DNA of 64,000 bases from an uncultured Thiodictyon sp. (lineage in GTDB: Bacteria > Pseudomonadota > Gammaproteobacteria > Chromatiales > Chromatiaceae). Position numbers and translations under genes: made by a program. The stretch covers positions 29,975 through 93,974 of the forward strand of contig CAILVI010000562.1 of the NCBI GenBank assembly GCA_903837595.1. The letters are read 5' to 3'. Numbering within the stretch: the first letter of the stretch is position 1; the number at the start of each line of letters is the position of its first letter. The notes under the pieces are model-generated. The model ran no database searches. It had not been told where the DNA came from and worked only from the letters and a program-made list of their open reading frames with translations. This document shows, one piece after another, positions 34,086 to 42,410 of this stretch.

Positions 34086-34655
34086 CGAAAGATGGTCACC
34101 CCCGTGTTTGCATTGGCGGCAAGTCTCCTCACCCTCTGGTGACACCGCTCCAACCTCCCTTCTGGTGACACCGCTGCGGCGGTGTCACCCTGTGTCAGGC
34201 GCTCCGCGCCGGGAGTGCCAGCGCGAATCCCAGGCAACTCGCTCCCCGCCCCTTGGGGCGCAGCGCATCCGGCGCCTGCGCGATACCCCCGGTGCGGTGT
34301 CAAGAGAGCAGCGTTTCGCCAATGCTGCCAATTGAGTTCCCTAATCCTCTGGTCCGCCGCACACCCTTGACAGGTGTATTGTTTTTGTGGATACTGCCGC
34401 CGCGTCACACCCAATAAGGCCCCGGACCCCGTATGCGATCAAATAGATCAGGAATGCGGATTGCCGGTCGGGATGCGTGATGCCCCGGCCCCCGCCGGTC
34501 GCGAATAGGGACTTGGTTCGCAACCGCTGTTTCGCACCCAGTCCCCGCCTGTTCTCGCAGCTGGTTCACGGCAGCGCCCGCGTTGTCATGGATCGATCGA
34601 CCACCGTAGATGCCAGGCCTTGATCAAGGCCGGCGATGACGACTGAGGACGCACC
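34086..34655. other. Intergenic region with a REP copy
   Basis: No gene is supported. It carries a partial and a full REP element around 34135-34230 with family tail sequence. The rest has lower GC towards the MORN gene, and no terminator was recognised. Confidence 0.5.
34165..34188. repeat. REP palindrome, copy 2 (forward, variant loop)
   Basis: GTGACACCGC and GCGGTGTCAC arms around TGCG, with the tail CCTGTGTCAGGCGCTCCGC. A degraded partial copy (GTGACACCGCTCCAACC) lies just before it at 34139. Confidence 0.8.
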
Positions 34656-35891
34656 ATGAAAAGACTGATCTGTGCCGTGCCATTGCTTTGTTCAGTGAAT
34701 TCGTATGCAGGAGGATGGATTGCTGATTCCGCCAGTGGATGCCAGGTTTGGAATGGTAATCCGTCACCTGGCGAAAGCATCAAATGGTCAGGGCCGTGCT
34801 CAAATAAAAGGGCCAACGGCAACGGGGTACTACAGTGGTTGCTCAACGGGAAGCCGAACGGACGCTATGAAGGCGAGTACCGAGATGGCCAGCAGAGTGG
34901 CCGAGGTACCTACACTTGGGCCAACGGCAAACGCTACGAAGGCGAGTACCGGGATGGCAAGCGGTGTCCTAGTGAAATCTCCTGCTCGGCCAAAGAGTAT
35001 CCCGCTGGTACCTGGACGTCCATTGGTTGGGAAGAGCTTTATAAGTTGATGTCAGGCAATACCCTGATTTCGCAGAATAAATTCTTTTGCGCGGACAAGA
35101 ACACCAACCACGAATGCCTCGCGATTTCAATTCTTAATTCATCGGATGTTAAGATCGATCGCATACCGGCCACGGTCATCTATCCCGAAAGAAAGCAAGT
35201 CCTGAGCGGTGAGTGGGGCTACTATGCGGCAAACCTGATGGATATGGGGCTGAACGCGGGATTTTTCACTATGGTGACGGACAATCGCGCCTTGCCATTT
35301 GCCAGCCATGTTTCGATCAACAATAAAAAAGACATGTTTCGGGCCCAGTATGATGGCGTAGACATCGTCGTGAAAATCAAGCCGGGACACGACAACAAAT
35401 ACGTCGCGGATGCCAAGAAGGGTGATTTCCAACAGGTCGATGCGCGCGGCCGGATGACCTTTGGGCAGGCGGTGATGGCCAAGGCCGTCAACGGGTTCGT
35501 CAAGGCATGGAATGAGGGTGGGACAGCAGGTGACCTCAATAACCTCGCCTACTCATTTCACGACTGGGCTGACGGTATGTACGCAGTTCGCATAGGCAGC
35601 GGCGACCTCAAGAATCTCGCCTACTCACTTCATGACTGGGTTGACGGCATGTACGCACATCGCATAGGGAGCGGCGACCTCAAGAGCCTCGCCTACTCAT
35701 TTCACGACTGGGCTGACGGCATGTACGCAAGTCGCATAGGCAGCAGTGACCTCAAGAACCTCGCCTACTCACTTCACGACTGGGTTGACGGCATGTACGC
35801 CAGTCGCATAGAAAGCAGTGACCTCAAGAACCTCGCCTACTCACTTCACAAATGGACTGATGGCATGTACGCACATCGCATAAAGGGATAA
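34656..35891 (+). CDS. Secreted MORN-repeat protein with five C-terminal 24-residue repeats
   Basis: A 411-residue protein with a signal peptide (MKRLICAVPLLCSVNSYA). About residues 70-105 carry MORN repeats (GRYEGEYRDG, GKRYEGEYRDG). A middle region of about 180 residues is unassigned. The C-terminus is five near-identical 24-residue repeats of the form (S/G)DLKNLAYSLHDWVDGMYAxRIG. Base composition is less GC-rich than the neighbours, which suggests transfer. MORN motifs often bind membranes or partners; the function is unknown. The start has no strong ribosome site but the signal peptide supports it. Confidence 0.82.
   Translation: MKRLICAVPLLCSVNSYAGGWIADSASGCQVWNGNPSPGESIKWSGPCSNKRANGNGVLQWLLNGKPNGRYEGEYRDGQQSGRGTYTWANGKRYEGEYRDGKRCPSEISCSAKEYPAGTWTSIGWEELYKLMSGNTLISQNKFFCADKNTNHECLAISILNSSDVKIDRIPATVIYPERKQVLSGEWGYYAANLMDMGLNAGFFTMVTDNRALPFASHVSINNKKDMFRAQYDGVDIVVKIKPGHDNKYVADAKKGDFQQVDARGRMTFGQAVMAKAVNGFVKAWNEGGTAGDLNNLAYSFHDWADGMYAVRIGSGDLKNLAYSLHDWVDGMYAHRIGSGDLKSLAYSFHDWADGMYASRIGSSDLKNLAYSLHDWVDGMYASRIESSDLKNLAYSLHKWTDGMYAHRIKG
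35529..35888 (+). repeat. Five in-frame 72-bp tandem repeats
   Basis: Five units of 72 bases encode the 24-residue repeats at the end of the MORN protein. Units differ by a few bases, and odd and even units alternate FHDWAD and LHDWVD, which suggests amplification as a two-unit block. Confidence 0.9.
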
Positions 35892-35934
35892 AGGGATAAA
35901 GGCGTCGGGCGCGAGTGGTTGCTGTTCTGTTCTG

Positions 35935-35958
35935 GTGACACCGCTCCAGCGGTGTCAC
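35935..35958. repeat. REP palindrome, copy 3 (forward)
   Basis: Identical palindrome to copy 1, with the tail CCATGTGTCAGGCGCTTCGC. It lies between the MORN gene and the RAYT. Confidence 0.85.
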
Positions 35959-36089
35959 CCATGTGTCAGGCGCTTCGCGCCGGGAGTCCGCAGCCTCTAC
36001 CCCGGCTGATTGGTAGCTCCGGCCTCGGGGCGCAGAGCGCCCAACACAGGCGCGACAACGCCAGAGCGGTGTCGCGAGAGGTTATTCTG

Positions 36090-36113
36090 GTGACACCGCT
36101 CCAGCGGTGTCAC
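36090..36113. repeat. REP palindrome, copy 4 (forward)
   Basis: Identical palindrome to copy 1, with the tail CCATGTGTCTGGCGCTCCGC. It lies 93 bases before the RAYT start. Confidence 0.85.
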
Positions 36114-36206
36114 CCATGTGTCTGGCGCTCCGCGCCGGGAATCCCCAGACCCCGAATAGACCAGGCGGGCTTTTCAGAGTGAAACACCATCACGAAGGAG
36201 GCACCC

Positions 36207-36740
36207 ATGGCCCGCACCCGCTACCACTTCGCCGAGCACGACCGGCCGCACTTCCTCACCGATACGGTCGTCGAATGGCTGCCGGTCTTTACCCGCCCGG
36301 AGACGGCGCAGGTCCTGTTCGATTCCTGGACCTGGCTCCAGGCCAACGCCGGGTTGCGCCTTTATGGCTTCGTGTTGCTGGAGAATCATCTGCACGCGGT
36401 CGCCCAGGCGTCGGACTTGCCGGGGGTCTGGCAGCGGTTTAAGTCATTCACCGCCAAGCGGTTGATCGAGGTGCTGGAGACGGCGGGTGCGCGGCAGTTG
36501 CTGGACCGGATGGCCTTTGCGTTCAAGGCGCAGCGCGGGGATCGGACGCATCAGTTCTGGCAGGAGGGGTCGCACCCGCAGGCGATCGAGGGGGAGGAGA
36601 TGCTGCGGCAGAAATTGGAGTATATCCATTGGAACCCGGTGAAGCGGGGGTTCGTGGATGAGCCGGAGTATTGGCGGTGGTCGAGTGCGCGTGTTTATGC
36701 GGGGCGGGCGGGGGTGGTTGAGGTCTTTACTGATTGGTGA
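36207..36740 (+). CDS. REP-associated tyrosine transposase (RAYT)
   Basis: A 177-residue Y1-type transposase. The metal-binding motif appears as ENHLHAVAQ (HxH within LLENHLH), and the C-terminal hallmark is YIHWNPVKRGFVDEPEYWRWSSARVY, whose tyrosines fit the RAYT pattern. An AGGAGGC ribosome site precedes the ATG. It is flanked by forward REP palindromes on the left (35935, 36090) and an inverted one on the right (36777), the classical arrangement of these domesticated transposases. It probably moves or maintains the REP elements in this window. Confidence 0.9.
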   Translation: MARTRYHFAEHDRPHFLTDTVVEWLPVFTRPETAQVLFDSWTWLQANAGLRLYGFVLLENHLHAVAQASDLPGVWQRFKSFTAKRLIEVLETAGARQLLDRMAFAFKAQRGDRTHQFWQEGSHPQAIEGEEMLRQKLEYIHWNPVKRGFVDEPEYWRWSSARVYAGRAGVVEVFTDW

Positions 36741-36776
36741 CCTGGGACTTCGCGGCGCACAGCGCCTGACACAGGC

Positions 36777-36800
36777 GTGACACCGCTGGAGCGGTGTCAC
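36777..36800. repeat. REP palindrome, copy 5 (inverted)
   Basis: Arms GTGACACCGCT and AGCGGTGTCAC around GG, preceded by GCGCCTGACACAGGC, the reverse complement of the forward-copy tail. It is fused on its right to the 20-bp tandem array. Confidence 0.85.
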
Positions 36801-36990
36801 GAGAGAGGTTGCGGTGTCACGAGAGAGGTTGCGGTGTCACGAGAGAGGTTGCGGTGTCACGAGAGAGGTTGCGGTGTCACGAGAGAGATTGCGGTGTCAC
36901 GAGAGAGATTGCGGTGTCACGAGAGAGATTGCGGTGTCACGAGAGAGATTGCGGTGTAACGAGAGAGATTGCGGTGTCACGAGCGTGCAT
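36791..36990 (+). repeat. 20-bp tandem array grown from a REP half
   Basis: Nine complete units GCGGTGTCACGAGAGAGGTT (the first four) or ...GAGATT (the last five), then a tenth unit that diverges after ten bases. The unit begins with the right arm of the REP palindrome at 36777, so the array is an expansion of that end. Unit length is not a multiple of three and the apparent open frames here are not genes. Confidence 0.95.
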
Positions 36991-37014
36991 CGGTGAATTG
37001 GCGGAGGTCAATGT

Positions 37015-38772
37015 ATGAACATCAAACGATTGGTATGGTGGTCTGTGTTATGCGGCGTGGGGGCTTTGGTCAGCGGCCAATCAGGTGCCGCGGAAACCGC
37101 CGATTGGGTATTCACCAATGCCCGGGTCTATACGGTGGATGCGCACCGGCCCTGGGTGCAGGCCGTGGCCGTCAAGGGTGCGGCGATCCTGGCCGTGGGC
37201 AGCAACGATGAGATGACGGAACTGACTGGTCCACAGACGCGGTCAGTCGATCTTCAGGGGCGGCTGCTGCTGCCGGGCTTCATCGATGGGCATAATCATT
37301 TTCTCTCAGGGCCCTATGCCAAACGCGGTGTCAAGCTGAACGGGGCGCGGGACAAGGCGGAACTGCTCCAGCGGGTGGCCGATTATATCCGGGCCAATCC
37401 CGACCGCACCCGCTATACGGGGTATGGCTGGAGCTATCCGATGATGGGCGAGGCCAAGGGGACCCGGCAGGAACTCGACGCACTGGCAGCAGACAAACCG
37501 ATCATCCTCTTCAATGAAGACACCCACGGCGTCTGGTTCAATACCAGGGCGATGGAATTGGGTGGGCTGAGCCCGACGGCCGCCGACCCGACGCCCACGT
37601 CGCATTACACGCGCGGCGCCGACGGTACGCTCGCCGGTATCGCGGTGGAGCCGGAGGCCTGGAGGGGGATGCTCCTGGGGGCCGGGGTCCTGGGGGGGAA
37701 GGAGATGCTCGCCGCAATCGCGCAAGAGGTCTTTCCGAAACTGCCCCCGGCCGGTATCACCGCCAACCACGATATGGCGATCTGGGCGCCTGATTTTCCT
37801 CAGGGTTATCTGGGCCTGGAGCTGTTGACCGAGATGGAACGCGCGGGAAAACTCCCCGTGCGGGTGGTTTCGGTCCTCGGGGTCCGCGATGCCAATGCCT
37901 CTGCGCAAGAACATGTTACGCTTTTGAAACAATGGAATGAACGATATCGGACGCCCCTGGTGCAGGTCACCGGGCTGAAGATTTGGGCCGACGGGACCAC
38001 CGATACCCATACCGCGGTACAACTGCAACCCTATGCCGACGACCCCGCGACCAAGGGCGAGAGTGACTGGACGACCGAAACGCTGGCACGCTGGATCGCC
38101 CTGGCCTATGCGGCAGGGTTCGATGTGCATATCCATGCCATGGGCGACGGCTCGATCCGGCGCGCGCTGGATGCCTTTGAGCGCGTTGCGGGACAAATGG
38201 ATGTCCGGCAGCGCCGCTCGGCCCTGCATCACCTGAGCGTTATCCACCCCGACGACCTGCCACGCTTCAAGCAATTGGGCATCGGCGGCAATACGACACT
38301 GGAGTGGCTGGTCACCTATTGGGACGTCGCCCGGACGCTCGTTGGTGAGCAGATGCGGGCCGCGGAATGGGATGTGTGGAAACAGCTGATCGAGGAGGGT
38401 GTCAACGTCAGCTTCGGCGGCGACATCCCCGGTACCGATCCGGACGAATTGGCTCCGCTGTATCAGATGCAGGTCGCGGCCACCGGACGGATTCCCGCCT
38501 CGCCCGGCCTCGGCTCGGCACCGCCGGACCGCATTCCCTCCCGGGAGCAGATGGTCTATGGCTATACCCTGGCCGGGGCGCGACAGATGCGGCTGGAGGA
38601 CCGCATCGGGTCCATTGAGGAGGGAAAGCTCGCTGACCTCATCATCCTGGATCGGGATATCTTCAGTATTCCGGCCGACCAGCTGGCGTCAGTCAAGGTG
38701 TTGATGACGATGATGAACGGCAACATCACGCATCTGGACAGTCAAGGGGCGGCGGTAATCGGGTTGCATTGA
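37015..38772 (+). CDS. Secreted amidohydrolase (YtcJ-like, amidohydrolase family 3)
   Basis: A 585-residue metal-dependent hydrolase with an N-terminal signal peptide ending near GQSGAAE. The first metal motif is LLPGFIDGHNHF (about 87-96), later metal ligands lie in DVHIHAMGDGSI and the C-terminal strand of the composite domain reads IGSIEEGKLADLIILDRDIF. The family hydrolyses C-N bonds of exo-cyclic amides or cyclic compounds; the substrate is unknown. The 20-bp tandem array ends 24 bases upstream, so the array may influence its transcription. Confidence 0.88.
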   Translation: MNIKRLVWWSVLCGVGALVSGQSGAAETADWVFTNARVYTVDAHRPWVQAVAVKGAAILAVGSNDEMTELTGPQTRSVDLQGRLLLPGFIDGHNHFLSGPYAKRGVKLNGARDKAELLQRVADYIRANPDRTRYTGYGWSYPMMGEAKGTRQELDALAADKPIILFNEDTHGVWFNTRAMELGGLSPTAADPTPTSHYTRGADGTLAGIAVEPEAWRGMLLGAGVLGGKEMLAAIAQEVFPKLPPAGITANHDMAIWAPDFPQGYLGLELLTEMERAGKLPVRVVSVLGVRDANASAQEHVTLLKQWNERYRTPLVQVTGLKIWADGTTDTHTAVQLQPYADDPATKGESDWTTETLARWIALAYAAGFDVHIHAMGDGSIRRALDAFERVAGQMDVRQRRSALHHLSVIHPDDLPRFKQLGIGGNTTLEWLVTYWDVARTLVGEQMRAAEWDVWKQLIEEGVNVSFGGDIPGTDPDELAPLYQMQVAATGRIPASPGLGSAPPDRIPSREQMVYGYTLAGARQMRLEDRIGSIEEGKLADLIILDRDIFSIPADQLASVKVLMTMMNGNITHLDSQGAAVIGLH

Positions 38773-38834
38773 GGTTCGGTCGCTCGGGCCGAGTTGGCCC
38801 GATACCACCCGGGCGCGCAGCGCCCGACACAGGC

Positions 38835-38858
38835 GTGACACCGCTGGAGCGGTGTCAC
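38835..38858. repeat. REP palindrome, copy 6 (inverted)
   Basis: Same inverted form as copy 5, between the convergent amidohydrolase and vWA genes. It could end both transcripts as a stem-loop, but has no T-run. Confidence 0.85.
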
Positions 38859-38868
38859 GAGAGATAAG

Positions 38869-40890
38869 CTACGGCAAATCGGTCAGCGGAATGGGATACA
38901 CCAACTCCGCCGGGTCGCTGGTGCCGCTCTGGGCCAGATCCACCCATTTATCCTGATCGGCATAATAGAGGCCGTAGCGGCGGATCTTTTTGTTGAGCTG
39001 GTCGATGAACTCGTATTGCCGCATGGTGCCCCAACGCGTCCAGGTGTCCTGGGTCAGGGTCAATACGTCGCTCTTGTAGGGCAGACCCTGGAGGTATTCG
39101 CCCAGCAGGCCCAGGTCCGCCAGCCGGGTGGATTCCTCAATGCCGCCGGCCAGGGGGTCGACACTGAAGCGCGCGGCGACCGAGGCCAGGCGGTTGAAGA
39201 AGCTGCGGGCGGTGTTTTCGGCGTTCAGGTCGGTCTCGGCGGCCTCGACGATGCCCTTCAGGACCAGCTGCAGGTCGGAGAGTTGGTCCTTGGTCAGGAG
39301 CACCCGCACGTCCACGGCAAAGCGTGAGGGGTCGGCGAAGTCCTTGTCGCTGATCCAGGCCTCGAAGACCTCCGGCGCCCGGGTGCCCTGGACCTGGCCT
39401 AGATAGGCGAGTTGCGCGGCGTGGCCCAGGCTGTCGACGATCGCGCGACTCTGCGCCGACTGGTCGTCGGCTTTCGGCGGCGTGGCGGCAGCGACCGGTT
39501 GGCGGCCGGTCGGCCGCGCCAGGTTCTCGATCAGGCGCCCGGCATAGGCGTCGATGGCCGTGCCGAAGGCGGCCACACTCCCGTCGGCGATGGGAAAATA
39601 GGCGCTCTGTTGGTTGACTGCATTGGTCGACAGCGTCCGGTACTGGCCGGCGGCGGCTTCGGTGTCGCCCAGGCGCCTGGCCTTGGGGGTGAGCAGGTGC
39701 AGCACGGCGATGGAGGTGCCGGCCTCGCCGGCGAGACTGCGCAGCCGTAGCGCGTCCAGCCCGGTGCTGGACTGCACGCGCTGCCCGGTGGCGCCGTCGC
39801 GCTGGGTGCCGTCGAGTGCGCCGGCATCGGTGATCAGGATGATGTGGCGCTCGGCGAAGCGTTGCCGCCAGTCGGGGGCGTCCAGCGCGGCCTGGATGCC
39901 GGCATAGGGGTCCTCATCGAACCGGTCGGTGGACACCCGGGCCTCATCCAGTGTGCTCACCCGCCGGAGGAAGTCGCGCCCGTCCTGTACCTGTGCGGGG
40001 TTGGCATAGGTGCGGGCGACGAATTCGAGCCCGCGCGCCTTGGCCGGGTCGGCTGAGGGGGCACGGAAGGCGACCAGTCCGAAGGCAACCCGATCAAGCA
40101 GCCCGGCCTTGGCGATCTGCTGGTAGAAGCGCCCCACGGCGGCTTTGGTTTGGGCGATGTAGGGTCCCATGGAGACCGTGGAGTCGATGACGAAGACGAC
40201 TGCGGCGCGATAGTCGGACGGGGTCGCGGCGTTCTGGGGTTTGGTCGTGGCGGCGGGGCCCGTGCCGGGCAGCGTCACCGAGGCGACCTTCAGTGCCCGC
40301 ACCTTATCACCGGTGGGGGCGCGGACTTCGGCGAAGTCCAGGATCGGCAACAGATAGAAGTGCCGGTGCAAATCGATGAAATTGGCGGGCTCGACGGCCA
40401 GGATGCGCGGGTCTGGTCGGCCCGCGTCAACGGTGCGTCGCAGGGCCCCGGCCGCCTCTCCCGGGTTGGGGCTGTCGAGGATCGCGCGCAGGTCGTCCCA
40501 ACTGCGCAGAAACAGCATGGGCTCACGCCCGGCGCCCTGGTTGGTGAAGGCCAGGGTGAGTTGCTGTTTCCAGGGGATGGTTTGTGCGGCGGGCAGCCAG
40601 CCCAGGATGCTCTGGTCGCGGGTCCCGGTGCCGACCCGCAACCAGTCCTGCCCGCCGAAGCCCTCCCGGGCATAGACATAGAGTCTGGACAGTGCCTTGA
40701 TCGGTGACGGGTTCGGGGCCTGGTTGGCTCCAGTGCCCGGCGCCGCGGCAATCACGGCCCCCGGTCGGGTCAGTACCCGCTCGTAGACGGCACGCTTGCC
40801 GGGTGGGTGCAGCGGTTCCGCCACCACGGCGAAGGTACAGGCCAGCAGCACGAGCGCCAGGGCCGGCAGTCGGTACTTTGGTTGGTCCAT
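38869..40890 (-). CDS. Periplasmic or secreted von Willebrand factor A domain protein
   Basis: A 673-residue protein with a signal peptide (LALVLLACTFAVVA). The vWA domain starts near residue 230 at AAVVFVIDSTVSMG, a DxTxS variant of the MIDAS motif, with the later TDAG strand (HIILITDAG). The N-terminal 200 residues include an SH3-like region (SRLYVYAREG...GWLPAAQ), and the C-terminal 170 residues are unassigned. The layout recalls the extracytoplasmic part of PpkA-type proteins, but no kinase is attached. It follows the two signalling genes on the same strand by 24 bases; AGGTGG precedes the ATG. Confidence 0.83.
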   Translation of the reverse strand: MDQPKYRLPALALVLLACTFAVVAEPLHPPGKRAVYERVLTRPGAVIAAAPGTGANQAPNPSPIKALSRLYVYAREGFGGQDWLRVGTGTRDQSILGWLPAAQTIPWKQQLTLAFTNQGAGREPMLFLRSWDDLRAILDSPNPGEAAGALRRTVDAGRPDPRILAVEPANFIDLHRHFYLLPILDFAEVRAPTGDKVRALKVASVTLPGTGPAATTKPQNAATPSDYRAAVVFVIDSTVSMGPYIAQTKAAVGRFYQQIAKAGLLDRVAFGLVAFRAPSADPAKARGLEFVARTYANPAQVQDGRDFLRRVSTLDEARVSTDRFDEDPYAGIQAALDAPDWRQRFAERHIILITDAGALDGTQRDGATGQRVQSSTGLDALRLRSLAGEAGTSIAVLHLLTPKARRLGDTEAAAGQYRTLSTNAVNQQSAYFPIADGSVAAFGTAIDAYAGRLIENLARPTGRQPVAAATPPKADDQSAQSRAIVDSLGHAAQLAYLGQVQGTRAPEVFEAWISDKDFADPSRFAVDVRVLLTKDQLSDLQLVLKGIVEAAETDLNAENTARSFFNRLASVAARFSVDPLAGGIEESTRLADLGLLGEYLQGLPYKSDVLTLTQDTWTRWGTMRQYEFIDQLNKKIRRYGLYYADQDKWVDLAQSGTSDPAELVYPIPLTDLP

Positions 40891-40914
40891 TTTTTTCCAC
40901 CTAAGATGACCGAA

Positions 40915-42405
40915 TCAACTTCCGTCGCGGGTACCTCGCGACGCAAAGGACTCGGGAAAGGCGTGGATCAGTATCCGCCGTGCCAATTGGAAGGCAAAAC
41001 TCTCGCGCTGGGTGCGCGAGAAGTCACAATGGCGAAACAGCGTCGACTCACCGGACTCGCTGACCGGCGTCCAGCCGTATCTCACCCGGCGCATGCGGCT
41101 CGGATAGAACCAGAACATGCGATACAGACTCTGCAGGAAGAACTGCCGGTCGCGCTCATCCACCCGGTTCGGGGTATCCTTCTCCAATTCGCGGATCAGT
41201 TGGTCGTAATAGGGGTCGTTGTCGTCCGCGCTACGGCGCTCGCCGAGCAGGCGCTTGGTCTCGAAATAGACCCGATCCAGGGGGAGCTTGCGCCCCTCGG
41301 CATTGGCCCCGATCAATTCTGCAGTGTCGTCTTCACTCACCTCCCCGAAGGTGCGGCTAAGCAGCCCGAGCAGCAGTTGCTCATGGGGCTGTGACTCGCG
41401 GGGAAAGGCGAACATGGCCCGCAGGTCCGCCATGAAGATGAAGGCCACATCGGCCTCGCTCAGATCATCGAGCAATTGGGTGTGTGACGTCCAGTTGCGC
41501 ACCTCCTTGAGGATGGTGCCATAGCTCGCCATATAGGTGGACTTGTCCGGCAGGTGGTTGACCTTGGCGCGATTGTCCCATTCCCGGCTGAGCGCGTGCA
41601 GAAGGATGCGGTAGCGCTGTTTGCGCTGCTCGGACACCGGCGGCGCGCACAGCGGCAGCAGCGCCGTCATGCTGGCCAGATAGTCCCGCACATAGTCGGG
41701 TGAGGCGGGGCCCGGTGGCCATTCCGGTTCGTCCTCCCGCTTGAAGAAGAGCGAGAACAGCAACCCGTCATCACCCCGCCGGTCGAGCAGTTCCTCGGCC
41801 GCGGCGCAACCCATGAGGACGCCGCGGCGCAGCACCGAATAGGCGTCCGTCTGCTTCTGTGCGATCCACTGGCGCACGACCGCATCGTGCTTGGTATAGA
41901 TGACCGGCGGGGTCAGCTTGGCGGCCTCGAAGGCGTGCGTAATGGAGGTGAGTTGATCGCCGTGATTGGAACAGAACAGGATGTGCCGCCGCGGGAAGCC
42001 GGCCTCGATCAGGAGTTCGGTGAAGATGTGGTAGCCGGCCACTTTCTTCAGTTCGCTGACGGCGGCACGCCAGCCGGGGCCGAGCGGCTCGGCGGTGTCT
42101 TTCAGGTACCTTTTCTCGCGCAGGAAGTGATCGATCTCGGCCACCGATTCCGGGTCGTCGAGGTCGTAGTCCTCATAGGGCTTAAGGTCGATATCGATGA
42201 CCACATAATCGATTTCGGCCAGTTGCTGCGGGTCACGTACCAGGCGATAGGCCTCGAAAAAGGTGGTCTTGAGTGTGATTCCGCGCGCGCGCAGCCAGGC
42301 TTTGAGTTCCGGCAGGGCGGGCGGGCACTCGGGCAGCCCGAATACCTGATCGACAGTCGCCCGGATGTCGCCTTCAAAATCCTCGATCCACAGAAAATCG
42401 CTCAT
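40915..42405 (-). CDS. Atypical response-regulator-like protein
   Basis: A 496-residue cytoplasmic protein. The N-terminus has receiver-like features: FLWIEDFEGDIR (acidic pocket), YVVIDIDL (phospho-acceptor-type Asp strand) and a later YTKHD near the conserved Lys position. The insert between them is much longer than in a standard receiver. The C-terminal 300 residues contain no DNA-binding motif I recognise. It lies 5 bases after the membrane kinase-like gene and 24 bases before the vWA gene. Function is inferred only from this context. Confidence 0.68.
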   Translation of the reverse strand: MSDFLWIEDFEGDIRATVDQVFGLPECPPALPELKAWLRARGITLKTTFFEAYRLVRDPQQLAEIDYVVIDIDLKPYEDYDLDDPESVAEIDHFLREKRYLKDTAEPLGPGWRAAVSELKKVAGYHIFTELLIEAGFPRRHILFCSNHGDQLTSITHAFEAAKLTPPVIYTKHDAVVRQWIAQKQTDAYSVLRRGVLMGCAAAEELLDRRGDDGLLFSLFFKREDEPEWPPGPASPDYVRDYLASMTALLPLCAPPVSEQRKQRYRILLHALSREWDNRAKVNHLPDKSTYMASYGTILKEVRNWTSHTQLLDDLSEADVAFIFMADLRAMFAFPRESQPHEQLLLGLLSRTFGEVSEDDTAELIGANAEGRKLPLDRVYFETKRLLGERRSADDNDPYYDQLIRELEKDTPNRVDERDRQFFLQSLYRMFWFYPSRMRRVRYGWTPVSESGESTLFRHCDFSRTQRESFAFQLARRILIHAFPESFASRGTRDGS

Positions 42406-42410
42406 TGGAG

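Noticed and set aside
36791-36990. Possible CRISPR array
   Set aside because: The 20-bp units are directly adjacent without spacers and no cas gene is nearby.
36777-37018. Three overlapping plus-strand frames encoding CHERGCGVTRE-type repeats
   Set aside because: They are translations of the 20-bp tandem array; the unit is not a multiple of three, so all frames stay open by chance and no start signal is present.
38869-40890. Type VI secretion PpkA assignment
   Set aside because: The vWA layout is reminiscent, but no kinase domain and no other type VI gene is present.
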